A stretch of 36,627 nt of DNA from Trichormus sp. M33_DOE_039 (GCA_015296085.1 DVDT01000072.1:1-36627), one strand, 5' to 3'. Counted from the stretch's first letter, positions 17,290-26,793 are shown. Notes: generated by a model from the sequence alone, not told the origin. Translations and numbers: made by a program.

Positions 17290-19449
17290 TCAGCACTTCC
17301 CTAATTCACCAAACTTCGGACTCCACCAACCTTTTTGTGTGCTGAAATAAGCTACATCTCGATGTTTCTTGTCCTGGCGTGACTGGGGATTAGAACAGCG
17401 CAACATGGTTTTGGGTTGTCCATCTTTGGTGTAGCTGTACTCCTCTAAAGGCTGTTTGCATACAGGACAAGGATAAGACGTTACCTTTGCAGGCTGCTTT
17501 GGCTGATTTTCTGTGTGACTGGCTTGATTTTTGGGTGCTTCCCATGTTTTGGAGCGATCGCTCCAAAACAGTACAATATTGTCGCAGCCGCTAGTACACT
17601 TGAGAAAATATTTCTTCTGGAGTTTACTGCTTTTAATCTTAGACAGAAAATTGTTACATTCAGGGCAACGTGTCCTAGAGGTTTCGTACTGGCGGGGGAC
17701 AGATGTCCTACTATTAGAGTCACTCACCACCACAGTTTTTGCTTGAGAGAGTGCGGGGACAAAATAATCCTGATTCCAAGTGGTGAGATATTGCTGCCAG
17801 CCTTGTTTACCTTGAGCGATCGCATCCAAAGCGTTTTCCATTTTAGCTGTGAATTCTGCTTCTAGTAAATCTGGCAGTGCTTTCTGTAAAAAGGCATCAA
17901 CTTCTAGCCCTAATGCGGTGGGTTGCAAATTACCCTTGGCTAATTCCACATAACCCCGATGTTTGAGGGTGGCGACCGTGGGAGCGTAGGTACTAGGACG
18001 ACCAATACCTTTACGTTCCATTAGCTGCACTAATTTGGGTTCGCTGTAGCGTGGCGGTGGCTGTGTCCGCTTTTTCTCGAAATTGGCATTGTCTAAGGTT
18101 AAAGCCTGTCCTTGCTGCACAGAGGGTAAAACTGAATCTTTGCTGAGATTATTCCAATACTTCGCATAACCATAAAATTCTATAACTTGCCCTCTGGCTT
18201 GCCATAACAGATTCCCTGACTGAGTCACTATGAGAGTTTTACGGAGTTGGGCAGAACGACATTGAGAAGCTATTGCCCGTTTCCAAATCATTACGTATAA
18301 ATTAAACTCATCGGCTGGTAGTTCCTCACGTAATTGTACTGAGGGACGAAACACATCTGTAGGACGAATGGCTTCATGGGCTTCCTGCGCTGTTTTGCTG
18401 CTGCGATGCTTGGCTACTTTGGGTGGTACATTTTGCGGGTCGTTTTGTTCCAACCACTGATGCGCACTGGCACAAAATTCAGGACTTAATATCACTGAAT
18501 CTGTTCGCATATAAGTGATTAACCCAGCTTCATACAACTTTTGCGCCACCTGCATGGTTTTGTCTGGGGCAAATTTCAGCTTAGAACCTGCGGCTTGTTG
18601 CAATGTGGAGGTGGTGAAGGGTGGCGGCGGTTGACGTTGCACAGTTTTACCTTCCACCAGAATTACTTGGTGGGGGTGTTGTTTTGCTGTCTCAGTTAAC
18701 CTCATGGCTTCTGCTTCCGACAGCACCCGTTTAGATTCTGGTGCTTTTGTGGTGTTATCGGCAGCATCATCATGGATTTCGGCTTCCTGCTGTTCTGCTT
18801 CTTTGGCTGTGTCCGTCGTACCTTTGTAAAAAGCCCGAAAACCCTGTTGATAATCTACCCAGACATTCCAGTAGTCTTGGGGAACAAAGGTTTGAATTTC
18901 TCTTTCGCGCTGACAAATCAAGTGTAGTGTCGCACTTTGGACTCTACCGACACTTTTAGCACCATTATTCAAAGCCCAAACTAAGGGACTGCCTTTATAA
19001 CCTACCAATTTATCGAGACAGTCACGGCATAATCCCGCACCTACCAAATTTAAGTCTAGCTTTCTGGGATGTGCGATCGCTGATCTCACCGCCGATGCTG
19101 TAATTTCCGTGTAGATCACGCGTTTAGCATCACGTAATCCTAACACTTCCTTGAGATGCCAGGCGATCGTTTCTCCCTCCCTGTCTGGGTCAGTTGCTAA
19201 AACAACTTCATCCACCTGTTTAGTAAATGCCTTTAGTTGCTGAATTGTCTCCTTAGCACGTTGGTCACGCGGCACATAGTTGCATCGCACACTACCGCCA
19301 TCCATACTAAATCCCAGTGAATCTTCGCCTTGATTGCTAAGTTCACGAATGTGACCACAACTGGCACGAACTATCCAATCTGCACCGAGAATTTGACTGA
19401 GTTTTTTAACTTTTCCAGGAGATTCAACGACTAAAAGACGTTTCGCCAT
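17290..19449 (-). CDS. topA: DNA topoisomerase I (type IA), short form with C-terminal zinc-binding modules
   Basis: The 719-residue enzyme begins with a Toprim domain (KRLLVVESPGKVKKLSQIL with E9; VVLATDPDREGETIAWHLK with D87 and D89). LITYMRTDS carries the catalytic tyrosine Y313, and KGIGRPSTYAPTVATLKHRG is the conserved late-core motif. An acidic, poorly conserved insert lies at about 212-245. The C-terminus has two cysteine clusters, CPECNNF...CTSGCDN and CPVCKQP...CSNP, matching zinc-ribbon DNA-binding modules. It relaxes negative supercoils by a single-strand break. The protein is shorter than the typical cyanobacterial TopA of nearly 900 residues known to me, so it may be a second paralogue. 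ATG 19449 opens on the conserved MAKRLLVVESP. Confidence 0.93.
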   Translation of the reverse strand: MAKRLLVVESPGKVKKLSQILGADWIVRASCGHIRELSNQGEDSLGFSMDGGSVRCNYVPRDQRAKETIQQLKAFTKQVDEVVLATDPDREGETIAWHLKEVLGLRDAKRVIYTEITASAVRSAIAHPRKLDLNLVGAGLCRDCLDKLVGYKGSPLVWALNNGAKSVGRVQSATLHLICQREREIQTFVPQDYWNVWVDYQQGFRAFYKGTTDTAKEAEQQEAEIHDDAADNTTKAPESKRVLSEAEAMRLTETAKQHPHQVILVEGKTVQRQPPPPFTTSTLQQAAGSKLKFAPDKTMQVAQKLYEAGLITYMRTDSVILSPEFCASAHQWLEQNDPQNVPPKVAKHRSSKTAQEAHEAIRPTDVFRPSVQLREELPADEFNLYVMIWKRAIASQCRSAQLRKTLIVTQSGNLLWQARGQVIEFYGYAKYWNNLSKDSVLPSVQQGQALTLDNANFEKKRTQPPPRYSEPKLVQLMERKGIGRPSTYAPTVATLKHRGYVELAKGNLQPTALGLEVDAFLQKALPDLLEAEFTAKMENALDAIAQGKQGWQQYLTTWNQDYFVPALSQAKTVVVSDSNSRTSVPRQYETSRTRCPECNNFLSKIKSSKLQKKYFLKCTSGCDNIVLFWSDRSKTWEAPKNQASHTENQPKQPAKVTSYPCPVCKQPLEEYSYTKDGQPKTMLRCSNPQSRQDKKHRDVAYFSTQKGWWSPKFGELGKC

Positions 19450-19635
19450 AACACCTGTTGGTTAATGCTCTATGGTATTTTATCAGACAGTTAGTGTATA
19501 TGTACTATTTAAGATGTAGAGTGTAATAGGAAAGCGATAGATTTTGAAGTTTAATTAATGTATCTTATGTCAGTTGATTTCCACAGACCTTGACAGTTAT
19601 TCTGCATCTAAACCCTGAAATTACCTACACCTTCC

Positions 19636-20709
19636 ATGCCTCGCAAAGCAGCATCCCCACCTCGTACCAGTAAAGCAACATCTTTGGCTCTTTCCGATTT
19701 ACATATCCGGTTAGAGGGGCTAGAAAAGGAACATCAGTCGCTACTGAAACAGATTAAAAGAAAGCGGACAGAACTAAATAACTTTGTGGAACAGATGCGG
19801 TCTTTAGCAACAGAAATATTTCACAAAGCCACGCCAAACTTTCAAAGAATGGCAGAGCTTGATAAAGAAATTCATGCTCTATTTGATGAAATTCTGACGA
19901 AAAGAAAGTTTGGCAAACAAACAAAACATAATATCGAAAAAGTTTATCGTAACCTCCAGTTTGCTGGAGTTATCAGTTTTCAAGTTAATCATCCTGATGA
20001 AGATCTAGAAGATCCAGAGCTAGATGAACTGTTTGAAAATTTTCGCCCTCAAGAAGATAGTGACCAAGAGTCAAATAAGTACCGTCAGCAATATTGGGAA
20101 GCGAGACAAAATCTAGAATCTCCTTCTGCCGCAAGAACAAATGAATCTAGAAAAATTCGCCAAACATTTTTGAAGTTAGCAGAAATTTTTCACCCTGATA
20201 AAGTCAAAGACCAAGAAACGCTTCAGAATCATACAGAGATTATGAAGGAAATCAATAGAGCTTACCAGGAAGGAGATTTAGCAAGACTATTAGAAATTGA
20301 ACGACAACATCAATTAGGCGAATATATCGATAGTAATAGTGAGGATGATTTAACTCGCCAATGTAAAACTTTAGAACAACAAAATGAAATTCTCACCACT
20401 CAATATGAAAACTTGAAGCGGGAACTCCGTTCAGCAAAAAATACGCCTGAAGGAGCAATGGTTGCTGATGCTCGTAAAGCCTCTAAACAAGGTGTGGACT
20501 ATGTTAATGTCATGGTAGAAACTATGGAGCAACAGATTAATATAGTCTCACAAATTCGGGATTTTGTTTTGAGTTTCCGTAACCAGAAGATGACCATTAA
20601 AGAATTTCTCAATGGGCCTGTAACTCTCAATTCCATGAACGAAGACTTGATGGAAGATTTGCTAGAGCAAATGATGTCGGAATTAGAGGATATGATAATT
20701 TTTGAATAA
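19636..20709 (+). CDS. J-domain protein with flanking coiled coils
   Basis: The 357-residue soluble protein has an N-terminal coiled coil (about 18-60), an acidic linker (118-145), a J-domain around 170-225 with IFHPDKV (HPD at 186-188), a second coiled coil (about 234-265) and an acidic helical end. It lacks the G/F region, zinc fingers and substrate-binding domains of DnaJ, so it is a type III J protein that would stimulate a DnaK ATPase for a specific client. No dnaK is adjacent. It is divergent from topA (186-nt gap) and convergent with the next operon (33-nt gap). The client is unknown. Confidence 0.82.
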   Translation: MPRKAASPPRTSKATSLALSDLHIRLEGLEKEHQSLLKQIKRKRTELNNFVEQMRSLATEIFHKATPNFQRMAELDKEIHALFDEILTKRKFGKQTKHNIEKVYRNLQFAGVISFQVNHPDEDLEDPELDELFENFRPQEDSDQESNKYRQQYWEARQNLESPSAARTNESRKIRQTFLKLAEIFHPDKVKDQETLQNHTEIMKEINRAYQEGDLARLLEIERQHQLGEYIDSNSEDDLTRQCKTLEQQNEILTTQYENLKRELRSAKNTPEGAMVADARKASKQGVDYVNVMVETMEQQINIVSQIRDFVLSFRNQKMTIKEFLNGPVTLNSMNEDLMEDLLEQMMSELEDMIIFE

Positions 20710-20742
20710 GTATATAAAAATCAACAAAAAATATAATCGACC

Positions 20743-21378
20743 CTAACTTTTCCCTTTTTGCAGTTGCAACGCAGCAAATATCATACCCGAAACTGCCAAG
20801 GCAGGGATTGCGATCGCCCACACAGGAAATGATGAGAATTTGTTCTCAGCAGCAACATTGTTAATTGTTTGTTGGCTTTGTTGTTTTCCCGCCCTACCAG
20901 CTGCTACAGTCACTTCAAAGTTCAACTCAAACGGTTTAAAATTAGCCCCTGATTTGGGTTTTCCTGTAAGTTGTAACTGATAAATCCCAGACTTAGGAAA
21001 AGTAATATCTGCCCCTGGGATACCTTGATAACGTTCGGCATTAACTGGTTTTAATTCTGGTTCTAAAAGTGCTGGTTCTCCTGGAATGTGGGGTTCAGCG
21101 TAAATTACTAATTGACAATTACACTGTGTTAGAGGAATCGTTTTACCACCTTTGCGAGTCAGGGCAAACCAAGCTTGTGTAGTTTCCCCCGCGCGGGGAT
21201 TGTCATTGGGTTGAATGTGGAGTGTAGCACCAACATCTGCTGCTACTTTTACTTTATGAGCAGAAGCATGATCAGCATTAGTTAATGTCAACATTAACCA
21301 ACCCAAAACCGCAAGATATTGAATAGCTTGTATGGGTTTGTCGGTGATAGCTTTACCTTGACTTAGTTGGTGGGACAT
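20743..21378 (-). CDS. Exported single-span protein with beta-sandwich domain (YtkA-like), partner of the SafE-type gene
   Basis: The 211-residue protein has an N-terminal hydrophobic segment (about 20-40, ending DHASAHKV) that reads as a signal, a beta-rich domain of about 120 residues, and a C-terminal helix (SFPVWAIAIPALAVSGMIFA) with a basic tail. The domain has a CNC pair (TQCNCQLVIYAE) and a GIYQLQLTG strand, resembling YtkA/Ig-like periplasmic domains. It would be anchored with the domain outside. Its start lies within the last 26 nt of the upstream gene, so the pair is an operon. A role in metal handling or redox at the membrane is inferred from the neighbour and the cysteine pair only. 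Confidence 0.72.
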   Translation of the reverse strand: MSHQLSQGKAITDKPIQAIQYLAVLGWLMLTLTNADHASAHKVKVAADVGATLHIQPNDNPRAGETTQAWFALTRKGGKTIPLTQCNCQLVIYAEPHIPGEPALLEPELKPVNAERYQGIPGADITFPKSGIYQLQLTGKPKSGANFKPFELNFEVTVAAGRAGKQQSQQTINNVAAENKFSSFPVWAIAIPALAVSGMIFAALQLQKGKS

Positions 21379-22627
21379 AAAACTTTTCTAGAGTTAACTT
21401 TGACCAAAAAAAGCGTGTCCTAACTAGCAATACACCCATGCTAATTAGTCCTAATAGCATCGTTGCTAGTTTATTCCCCCAAGTTAATTGTAAAGAACCC
21501 AAGTAATGAGAACCAATCAACATCGTATGAATCACACTCAGCAGCAACGCTGGCACACTTAATAAATGAATTTGTCGCCAACGTTTACCCCAAGATTTCT
21601 GCAACGATTCCCAACTTGTTAAAGCGGCGGGGGTCATTAATATTAATCCTACAGCACCCGCAGTCATCCCCAATTGAAACTCTGGCGGTAAAAACCATAC
21701 GGCAGACAAATTCCATTGCAAGGAGTGTTCAATCATGTGGCTAGTATGCACTACAGCCAAAACAAAAGCACCTACTCCCAAAGCACGACGATAGCGTAAA
21801 GGTGATCCCCACAATTTACTTATAGGACGAGCAATTAACGCCATCATCAGACAGAATAATGCCGCGTGTCCGGTGTAATCTGCCATTGTGTCACCAGTCC
21901 GCAGCAAAGTGATTGCCCCAATTGTCAGTGTTACCCAACCACCTAAGCGCAATAACTGACTACGCTTGTCTTGACTCACCAAAGCCGTAGACACCCCAAC
22001 ACCCAGCATAGTAGGCATTGTTCCTAAGCCGAAAGCCAACATAGTCGCCATTCCCAACCACAAATTACCAGTTTCCGCCGCTTTAATTTGGGCAGCATAC
22101 AAGAAACCGCAAGGCATTAAACCCCAAGTCATACCTAAAATTAGCGGTGTCCACCATCGCTGCTGCAAAGATAGCTGCATCATGACAGCACTCAGCCGAT
22201 TATGTAGGCCATGTTTTAAGAAAGGATGCAACAGAGGAACATGAGGCAGTAAATTAGGAGCAATTTGTCCTAAACCAAACCAAATCAGCATCAAACCCGT
22301 AATAATTGCCATCACACGGCGGAAATCGCTACCCACCCCAGCTAACTGTCCACCTTGTAAAATTACTGCTCCCAACGCCCCAATCACCGCACCAACTAAG
22401 GCATAACTTAATATCCGCCCTAAATTTAACCAGAGATGGAATATTAATTGTCTCTGCCAAGTGGTGCTGGGTTGTTCTAGGGTTAAGACCTCTGTTGGTG
22501 CGGTTCGCTGTGAATTTGGCTGACGACTAGACAGGGAAAAAGCGACTGTTAAAGGCCCACACATCCCGAAGCAATGCCCAAAACTACCCAGAAACCCCAA
22601 AATAGTGATGAGTGATAAATCTAGCAT
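21353..22627 (-). CDS. SafE/DsbD-like transporter fused to a ferric-reductase-like membrane domain
   Basis: The 424-residue polytopic protein has two parts. The N-terminal half (1-250) carries GFLGSFGHCFGMCGPL and WGLMPCGFLYAA, typical of the TauE/SafE/DsbD_2 group. The C-terminal half (about 265-420) has RRALGVGAFVLAVVHTSHMI and RWRQIHLLSVPALLLSVIHT, whose spaced histidines resemble the b-heme helices of YedZ/MsrQ and ferric reductases. The combination suggests a membrane electron or thiol conduit, perhaps for copper or heme-protein maturation; this is inference. A 40-nt palindrome lies 24 nt upstream of the start. It overlaps and leads the exported YtkA-like gene. Confidence 0.8.
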   Translation of the reverse strand: MLDLSLITILGFLGSFGHCFGMCGPLTVAFSLSSRQPNSQRTAPTEVLTLEQPSTTWQRQLIFHLWLNLGRILSYALVGAVIGALGAVILQGGQLAGVGSDFRRVMAIITGLMLIWFGLGQIAPNLLPHVPLLHPFLKHGLHNRLSAVMMQLSLQQRWWTPLILGMTWGLMPCGFLYAAQIKAAETGNLWLGMATMLAFGLGTMPTMLGVGVSTALVSQDKRSQLLRLGGWVTLTIGAITLLRTGDTMADYTGHAALFCLMMALIARPISKLWGSPLRYRRALGVGAFVLAVVHTSHMIEHSLQWNLSAVWFLPPEFQLGMTAGAVGLILMTPAALTSWESLQKSWGKRWRQIHLLSVPALLLSVIHTMLIGSHYLGSLQLTWGNKLATMLLGLISMGVLLVRTRFFWSKLTLEKFYVPPTKSR

Positions 22628-22980
22628 ATTTGTTTATGGGTAGTGAAGCAGACTCAATACAGGTGCGATAAATCGCATCTGTATTGAGTCAATTTCTTTC
22701 CTTTGCTTTCTTGGTAATACTTAATCTTATGGGGAAATCTAAGTTAAATTAGCCAATTTGTCAAAAGACGATCAGTCAAACTTTGTAGCAATCGGGATGA
22801 AGTTAATTTATGTTAAACCTTGCTCCTAGTGATTTCAAAATTATGCAACCAGAATTACGAAATGCGATCGCCTGCAGTAATGAGCAACCTCCTATCGCCC
22901 CTGAAGAATCATCTCTCATCCCAACGCATTTGTCACTCTACAGGGGAGCAAGCCAGAGTGAGCAAATTTGACAATTGTGT
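22628..22980. other. Intergenic spacer with palindrome
   Basis: A 353-nt spacer between two minus-strand genes. Its outstanding element is the 40-nt palindrome at 22651-22690. The rest (22691-22980) is mixed sequence with one GCGATCGC and no supported gene; a plus-strand frame at 22820-23053 mostly overlaps the acyltransferase gene and is not credible. Confidence 0.65.
22651..22690. promoter_or_regulatory. 40-nt near-perfect palindrome upstream of the SafE-type gene
   Basis: GACTCAATACAGGTGCGAT (22651-22669) and its mirror ATCGCATCTGTATTGAGTC (22672-22690) pair over 19 positions with one G-T mismatch and a 2-nt centre. It lies 24-63 nt upstream of the ATG at 22627. In RNA it would be a very stable hairpin in the leader; in DNA it could be an operator for a dimeric regulator. 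No U-run follows on the gene's strand, so simple termination is less likely. Confidence 0.65.
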
Positions 22981-24159
22981 TCAAATTAATACATCTTTGA
23001 CCTTCCGCTTTTTTAAGAAACCAGACATAAATGGCCTCTCAAAAAATAAGTAAAACCAATAAGCAATGACTAGTGACATTGCTGTCCCTAGTAAATAGGA
23101 GGCTGCGGCAAACATATCTGGTGAAATGGGCAGATAAAACAGGAAGTAACGTACAAAAACTAATACCGGCCCATGCGTTAGATATAAGCTATATGAAAAT
23201 GTGCCAAGTGCGATCGCCCAAGGATGTTGTAGTATTCGTAGCACTAAGGATGGCTCTTTCCCTGCCATGATTGACTTAGTGATGCCAATAAATAGACAGG
23301 CAAATGCCAGACCAGCAAAACTTTGATTAATCCATATATGCAATCCTAATCTTCGCCATTCAGTGAAAAAGGCAATACCAGTAAAGAAAATAGCCAGCCA
23401 ACCCCAAGGTAGAGAATTTCTCATAGCTACTAACTTGGGCTTTTGTGAAAATCCGATGTCTGCTGCTGCCATTCCTAAAGAGAATATGCCTAAAAGCCAA
23501 GGATTAGCCTGTTCCAAAAATCCATTAAACAAGTACAGAGGTGTTAAACCAATTACAAAAGCAATCAGGAGCAGCTGGAATAATCCAAACTTTCGCCAGA
23601 TAGGCAGCAAGAATAATGGAAACAAAAAGTACATTTGCCATTCTGTGGCGATACTCCACATAGGTGGATTGATAGTTATGTATGTACTCTCATTGAGATT
23701 ATGAACTAATAGTAGGTGAGATACGACATCAATCCACGAAAATTTGGGATCGAATGAACCTAATCCTGCAAATTTATTCCATTGAAAACTGGTAAATTGC
23801 TCCAAGATAAACACAACTGCTCCTATGAGCAAACAGATAAATAAAGCTATGTAGTAAGGTGGTAAAATTCGCCGCGATCGCCTCTTGATATAATCAATCA
23901 AACTTCCTGCTAAATGACCATTTTCCGAACGCGCTACTGGCAGCATTAGCACATAGCCGGAAAGCACGATAAAACTGATAACACTAAATGCACCATATTT
24001 CATCATTCTTGCAAATAAGAACCAGTGCACAGGCAAATGCTCTCCCATAGCTGGTTCAACGTGAACAAGTACAACATACAAAGATGCTAATCCTCTGAGT
24101 CCATCTAAATAAGGGAGATGAATTCTTTTGTGAGTAGATTGTTCTGAAATTTTAGTCAT
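22981..24159 (-). CDS. Acyltransferase 3 family membrane protein (OafA/YrhL-like)
   Basis: The 392-residue protein has about ten membrane helices. The N-terminus reads YLDGLRGLASLYVVLVHVEP, with the conserved RG (R22) and catalytic-type H33 of acyltransferase family 3. It also has SFIVLSGYVL and RRILPPYYIAL, both family hallmarks. Such enzymes move acetyl or similar groups to sugars of O-antigen, peptidoglycan or exopolysaccharide on the outer face. There is no C-terminal SGNH domain. ATG 24159 has AGGAG 9 nt upstream. The neighbouring hexapeptide acetyltransferase points to polysaccharide decoration. Confidence 0.9.
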   Translation of the reverse strand: MTKISEQSTHKRIHLPYLDGLRGLASLYVVLVHVEPAMGEHLPVHWFLFARMMKYGAFSVISFIVLSGYVLMLPVARSENGHLAGSLIDYIKRRSRRILPPYYIALFICLLIGAVVFILEQFTSFQWNKFAGLGSFDPKFSWIDVVSHLLLVHNLNESTYITINPPMWSIATEWQMYFLFPLFLLPIWRKFGLFQLLLIAFVIGLTPLYLFNGFLEQANPWLLGIFSLGMAAADIGFSQKPKLVAMRNSLPWGWLAIFFTGIAFFTEWRRLGLHIWINQSFAGLAFACLFIGITKSIMAGKEPSLVLRILQHPWAIALGTFSYSLYLTHGPVLVFVRYFLFYLPISPDMFAAASYLLGTAMSLVIAYWFYLFFERPFMSGFLKKRKVKDVLI

Positions 24160-24361
24160 GCAGTTAATCTCCTACTATGTTTTAGCTGGTAGATACCCAG
24201 ATTTCTTTTTAGTAGTAGAATTACTATTTACTTCAAAAGTATCAATTGTCTTATATTGCTTGAAAAACTAATGACATATAGCATGGAATAACATTTGTTG
24301 TTGGGTAGATAAAATAATGTCGCTAAGTCTGATCAAAAAATTCATTTGAAGATGAGAGAGG

Positions 24362-25048
24362 TCATTCTGTAGACTCCACAAATTCTTGAAGATCACGGCT
24401 TTTAATTACTTTTGCAGGTACACCTACAGCTATTGAAAAAGGAGGAATATCTTTAGTCACTACGGCACCAGCACCAATTACACTACCTTTACCAATAGTC
24501 ACGCCATCTAATACTTTCACCCCGTGACCTAGCCAGCAGTCATCTTCAATCACAATTCCTTGATGGCTAATGCCTTGGTATTTGATTGGTTTGATCGTAT
24601 CTGTAAAATTATGATTATTGGCATATATTCCTGTGTGTGCTGCAATTAAACAGTGCTTGCCAATTTTGATGCTTCCAGGGCCAGCAATACAAACACTAGA
24701 ACCAATAAAAGTATCCTGACCAATATTAATACAAGTTTTGTTTAATGCCCCTATGACAACATTACGCTCAAGTATAACTCCATTTTCTAGATGAATTCTA
24801 TTGTTCTCGTGTCCTTTTCCGTCTATACGAACACCTTTGAAAATATACACCCCATTACCAACTTCAATAATATCGGTACTTATAAATTCAACGCCATCTT
24901 GAATATAAACTGAGCTACCTAGCTGGTTGAAAATCATGCGATATAGCAAATTACGTAATTTCACACCTCCCATTATTGTTGGGATATCACCTAAAAAAGT
25001 GGTTAACAAAAGTTCTTGAAACCGCTTTAATTTAGCAAAATATTTCAT
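24362..25048 (-). CDS. Left-handed beta-helix (hexapeptide) acetyltransferase
   Basis: The 228-residue protein has an N-terminal helical segment and a run of hexapeptide repeats (VGNGVYIFKGVRID, IGQDTFIGSSVCIAG, IKIGKHCLIAAHTG, IEDDCWLGHGVKVLDGVTIG, IGAGAVVTKDIPPFSIAVG). YANNHNF carries the histidine typical of the active site in sugar O-acetyltransferases such as WcaF, WcaB or NeuD-like enzymes. It is cytosolic, probably trimeric and acetyl-CoA dependent. It lies on the same strand as the acyltransferase 3 gene, 202 nt away. Acceptor sugar unknown. ATG 25048 has only a weak upstream purine stretch. Confidence 0.87.
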   Translation of the reverse strand: MKYFAKLKRFQELLLTTFLGDIPTIMGGVKLRNLLYRMIFNQLGSSVYIQDGVEFISTDIIEVGNGVYIFKGVRIDGKGHENNRIHLENGVILERNVVIGALNKTCINIGQDTFIGSSVCIAGPGSIKIGKHCLIAAHTGIYANNHNFTDTIKPIKYQGISHQGIVIEDDCWLGHGVKVLDGVTIGKGSVIGAGAVVTKDIPPFSIAVGVPAKVIKSRDLQEFVESTE

Positions 25049-26298
25049 GTCTTACCCAGACTTAACAAGTACAATTTTGGTTTATTATTCAATACTTGTA
25101 TGCCCAAAAGATTTCTTGTTTAGAAATTATCAGATATTGCCTATATTTTTGTGTCTACATCTAAATTACAGGTTGTGCAAACATAAAATAGACAAGATAA
25201 GATTATTTCAAAAATTAGAGGCTATACAAATACAGTTGTTATTCAATTTTTAGACATAGCTGTTCAAGAAATGTTGTCTCTATCTACAAGCAATTCTATA
25301 ATTATTATTTAGTATATATACTAGTTGGTAATTTAGGCGAACATCTCTGTAACTGATTAAATCTGAGCTTTTGTGCTTTTAAATATCAAGCCACTAACTC
25401 TTAATGATTATGAGTTATTAACTTATAAGCTAATAAAATACAGATATCAGTTATCAAATATGAAAAGATTTATTTTCACTACATCTGGTTATATTCTTCT
25501 CAAGCGATGATAAAATTTATTCGCCACGTTCAAGATGTAATTGTTAAACAAATCTAAAATTACCAAGCAAGTACAAGCACGTTAAATTAAGGGGGAGTAT
25601 CTCCAACTTCAGCCATTACATTGAAGTTAACCATCGGAGAAAACAAATAAATACTTCCCCGATTACTATAACGGCTTTCTTGCAGCCAGTTTTGGGAGTC
25701 TGCTGCTATTATCATCGTTACGTACACAGGAAATTTACGTATTCACTAAAATGCCTTTATATGGGCATGATGAGTGTGCTTTCACCATCCTAAAAGAGAC
25801 TTGCAAAATTATTATCAAGAAACAGTAAAGTTTGAAGAAAAAATATAAATATTCTACAAATAAAATAAGTTAAAAAATAAGTAATTTTAAATTTCGTAGA
25901 TAGGAATTATACTAATTATCATTTGTTGTGAATTAATATAGATAACTATGGAAAGATAAATAAATACAAGTAAGAGGAAGAAACTATTAGTTTATTTTGG
26001 TGTTTCATGAGATAAGTAAATCAAATAATTAATACATCATATTTAAATATTCTTATTAAGATTTATCGTGGTGTTTGATAAAAATATAGATTCAGGACAG
26101 GTCAGAAATATATGTACTGCAAGCCCTTGGATAATAAAAAATAGCGCGTTAGCAATACGTCTAATTTAGAATGTCTCTAAAGTTAAATATTTATATAAAT
26201 GCACTATTTTTTACTTAGCATCTACTTTTAACTACCTCTTGCATGATAATCTTCTTGGTAAGAAGATTGTAATTTTTATACTGTACTTAAATTATCAC
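25049..26298. other. Long AT-rich region without a recognisable gene
   Basis: About 1250 nt of markedly AT-rich DNA separate the acetyltransferase start from a WD40 remnant. Open frames are short, lack ribosome sites and resemble no family. A GC-richer island (25590-25790) holds GGGGGAGTATCTCC and some mixed sequence. It may hold long leaders, non-coding RNA or decayed genes; nothing specific can be supported. Confidence 0.6.
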
Positions 26299-26682
26299 AT
26301 GGAAAACTTTCAGCCAAAAAATATACAAAATTTAGTAACTGTGCAAATTCTCAAAGGTCATTCTAATAAAGTTCGTTCAGTTAGTTTTAGTCTTGATGGC
26401 AAGAGTTTGGCAAGTGCTAGTGAGGACAAAACGATCAAAATTTGGGATTTACTAACTAATCAAGAATATTGCACCCTGAAAGGACATGGTGATTCTTCAT
26501 GGTTTGGAAGTGTAAATACAGTAGCTTTTAGTCCTGATGGTCAAAAATTAGCTGCTGGTAGTGGAGATAAAAGAATTACACTTTACCCTGAATTTAACTT
26601 TAGATCGCTGTTTTGCGATCGCCTCCAGTTAAATCATCAACACCATTATTCTCTCAACCCCTACGTCTGTAAGGAGTGTTAA
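26299..26682 (+). pseudogene. Truncated WD40-repeat protein remnant
   Basis: From ATG 26299 the frame encodes one complete and one incomplete WD40 repeat: [34 protein letters not shown], then [20 protein letters not shown]. It then loses the pattern after about residue 97 and runs into unrelated sequence ([20 protein letters not shown]) containing GCGATCGC. WD40 propellers need about seven repeats, so this cannot fold as one. Nostoc genomes carry large WD40 proteins that shrink and expand by recombination; this looks like the 5' stump of one. No neighbouring fragment of the rest is visible. Confidence 0.6.
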
Positions 26683-26793
26683 AAAACAAAACAGGGATTG
26701 CAACAAAGATTAATTCTGCTCTAATCTGGAAAAGCAGTACGTCTGTTTGCTCATCAGCGACCTATTGATAAACTTGTATAGTAAAGTACCACC

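Noticed and set aside
17515-17865. 116-codon plus-strand frame inside topA
   Set aside because: Antisense to the conserved, cysteine-rich C-terminus of topA; a shadow frame.
22820-23053. 77-codon plus-strand frame
   Set aside because: Largely antisense to the acyltransferase C-terminus and without family features.
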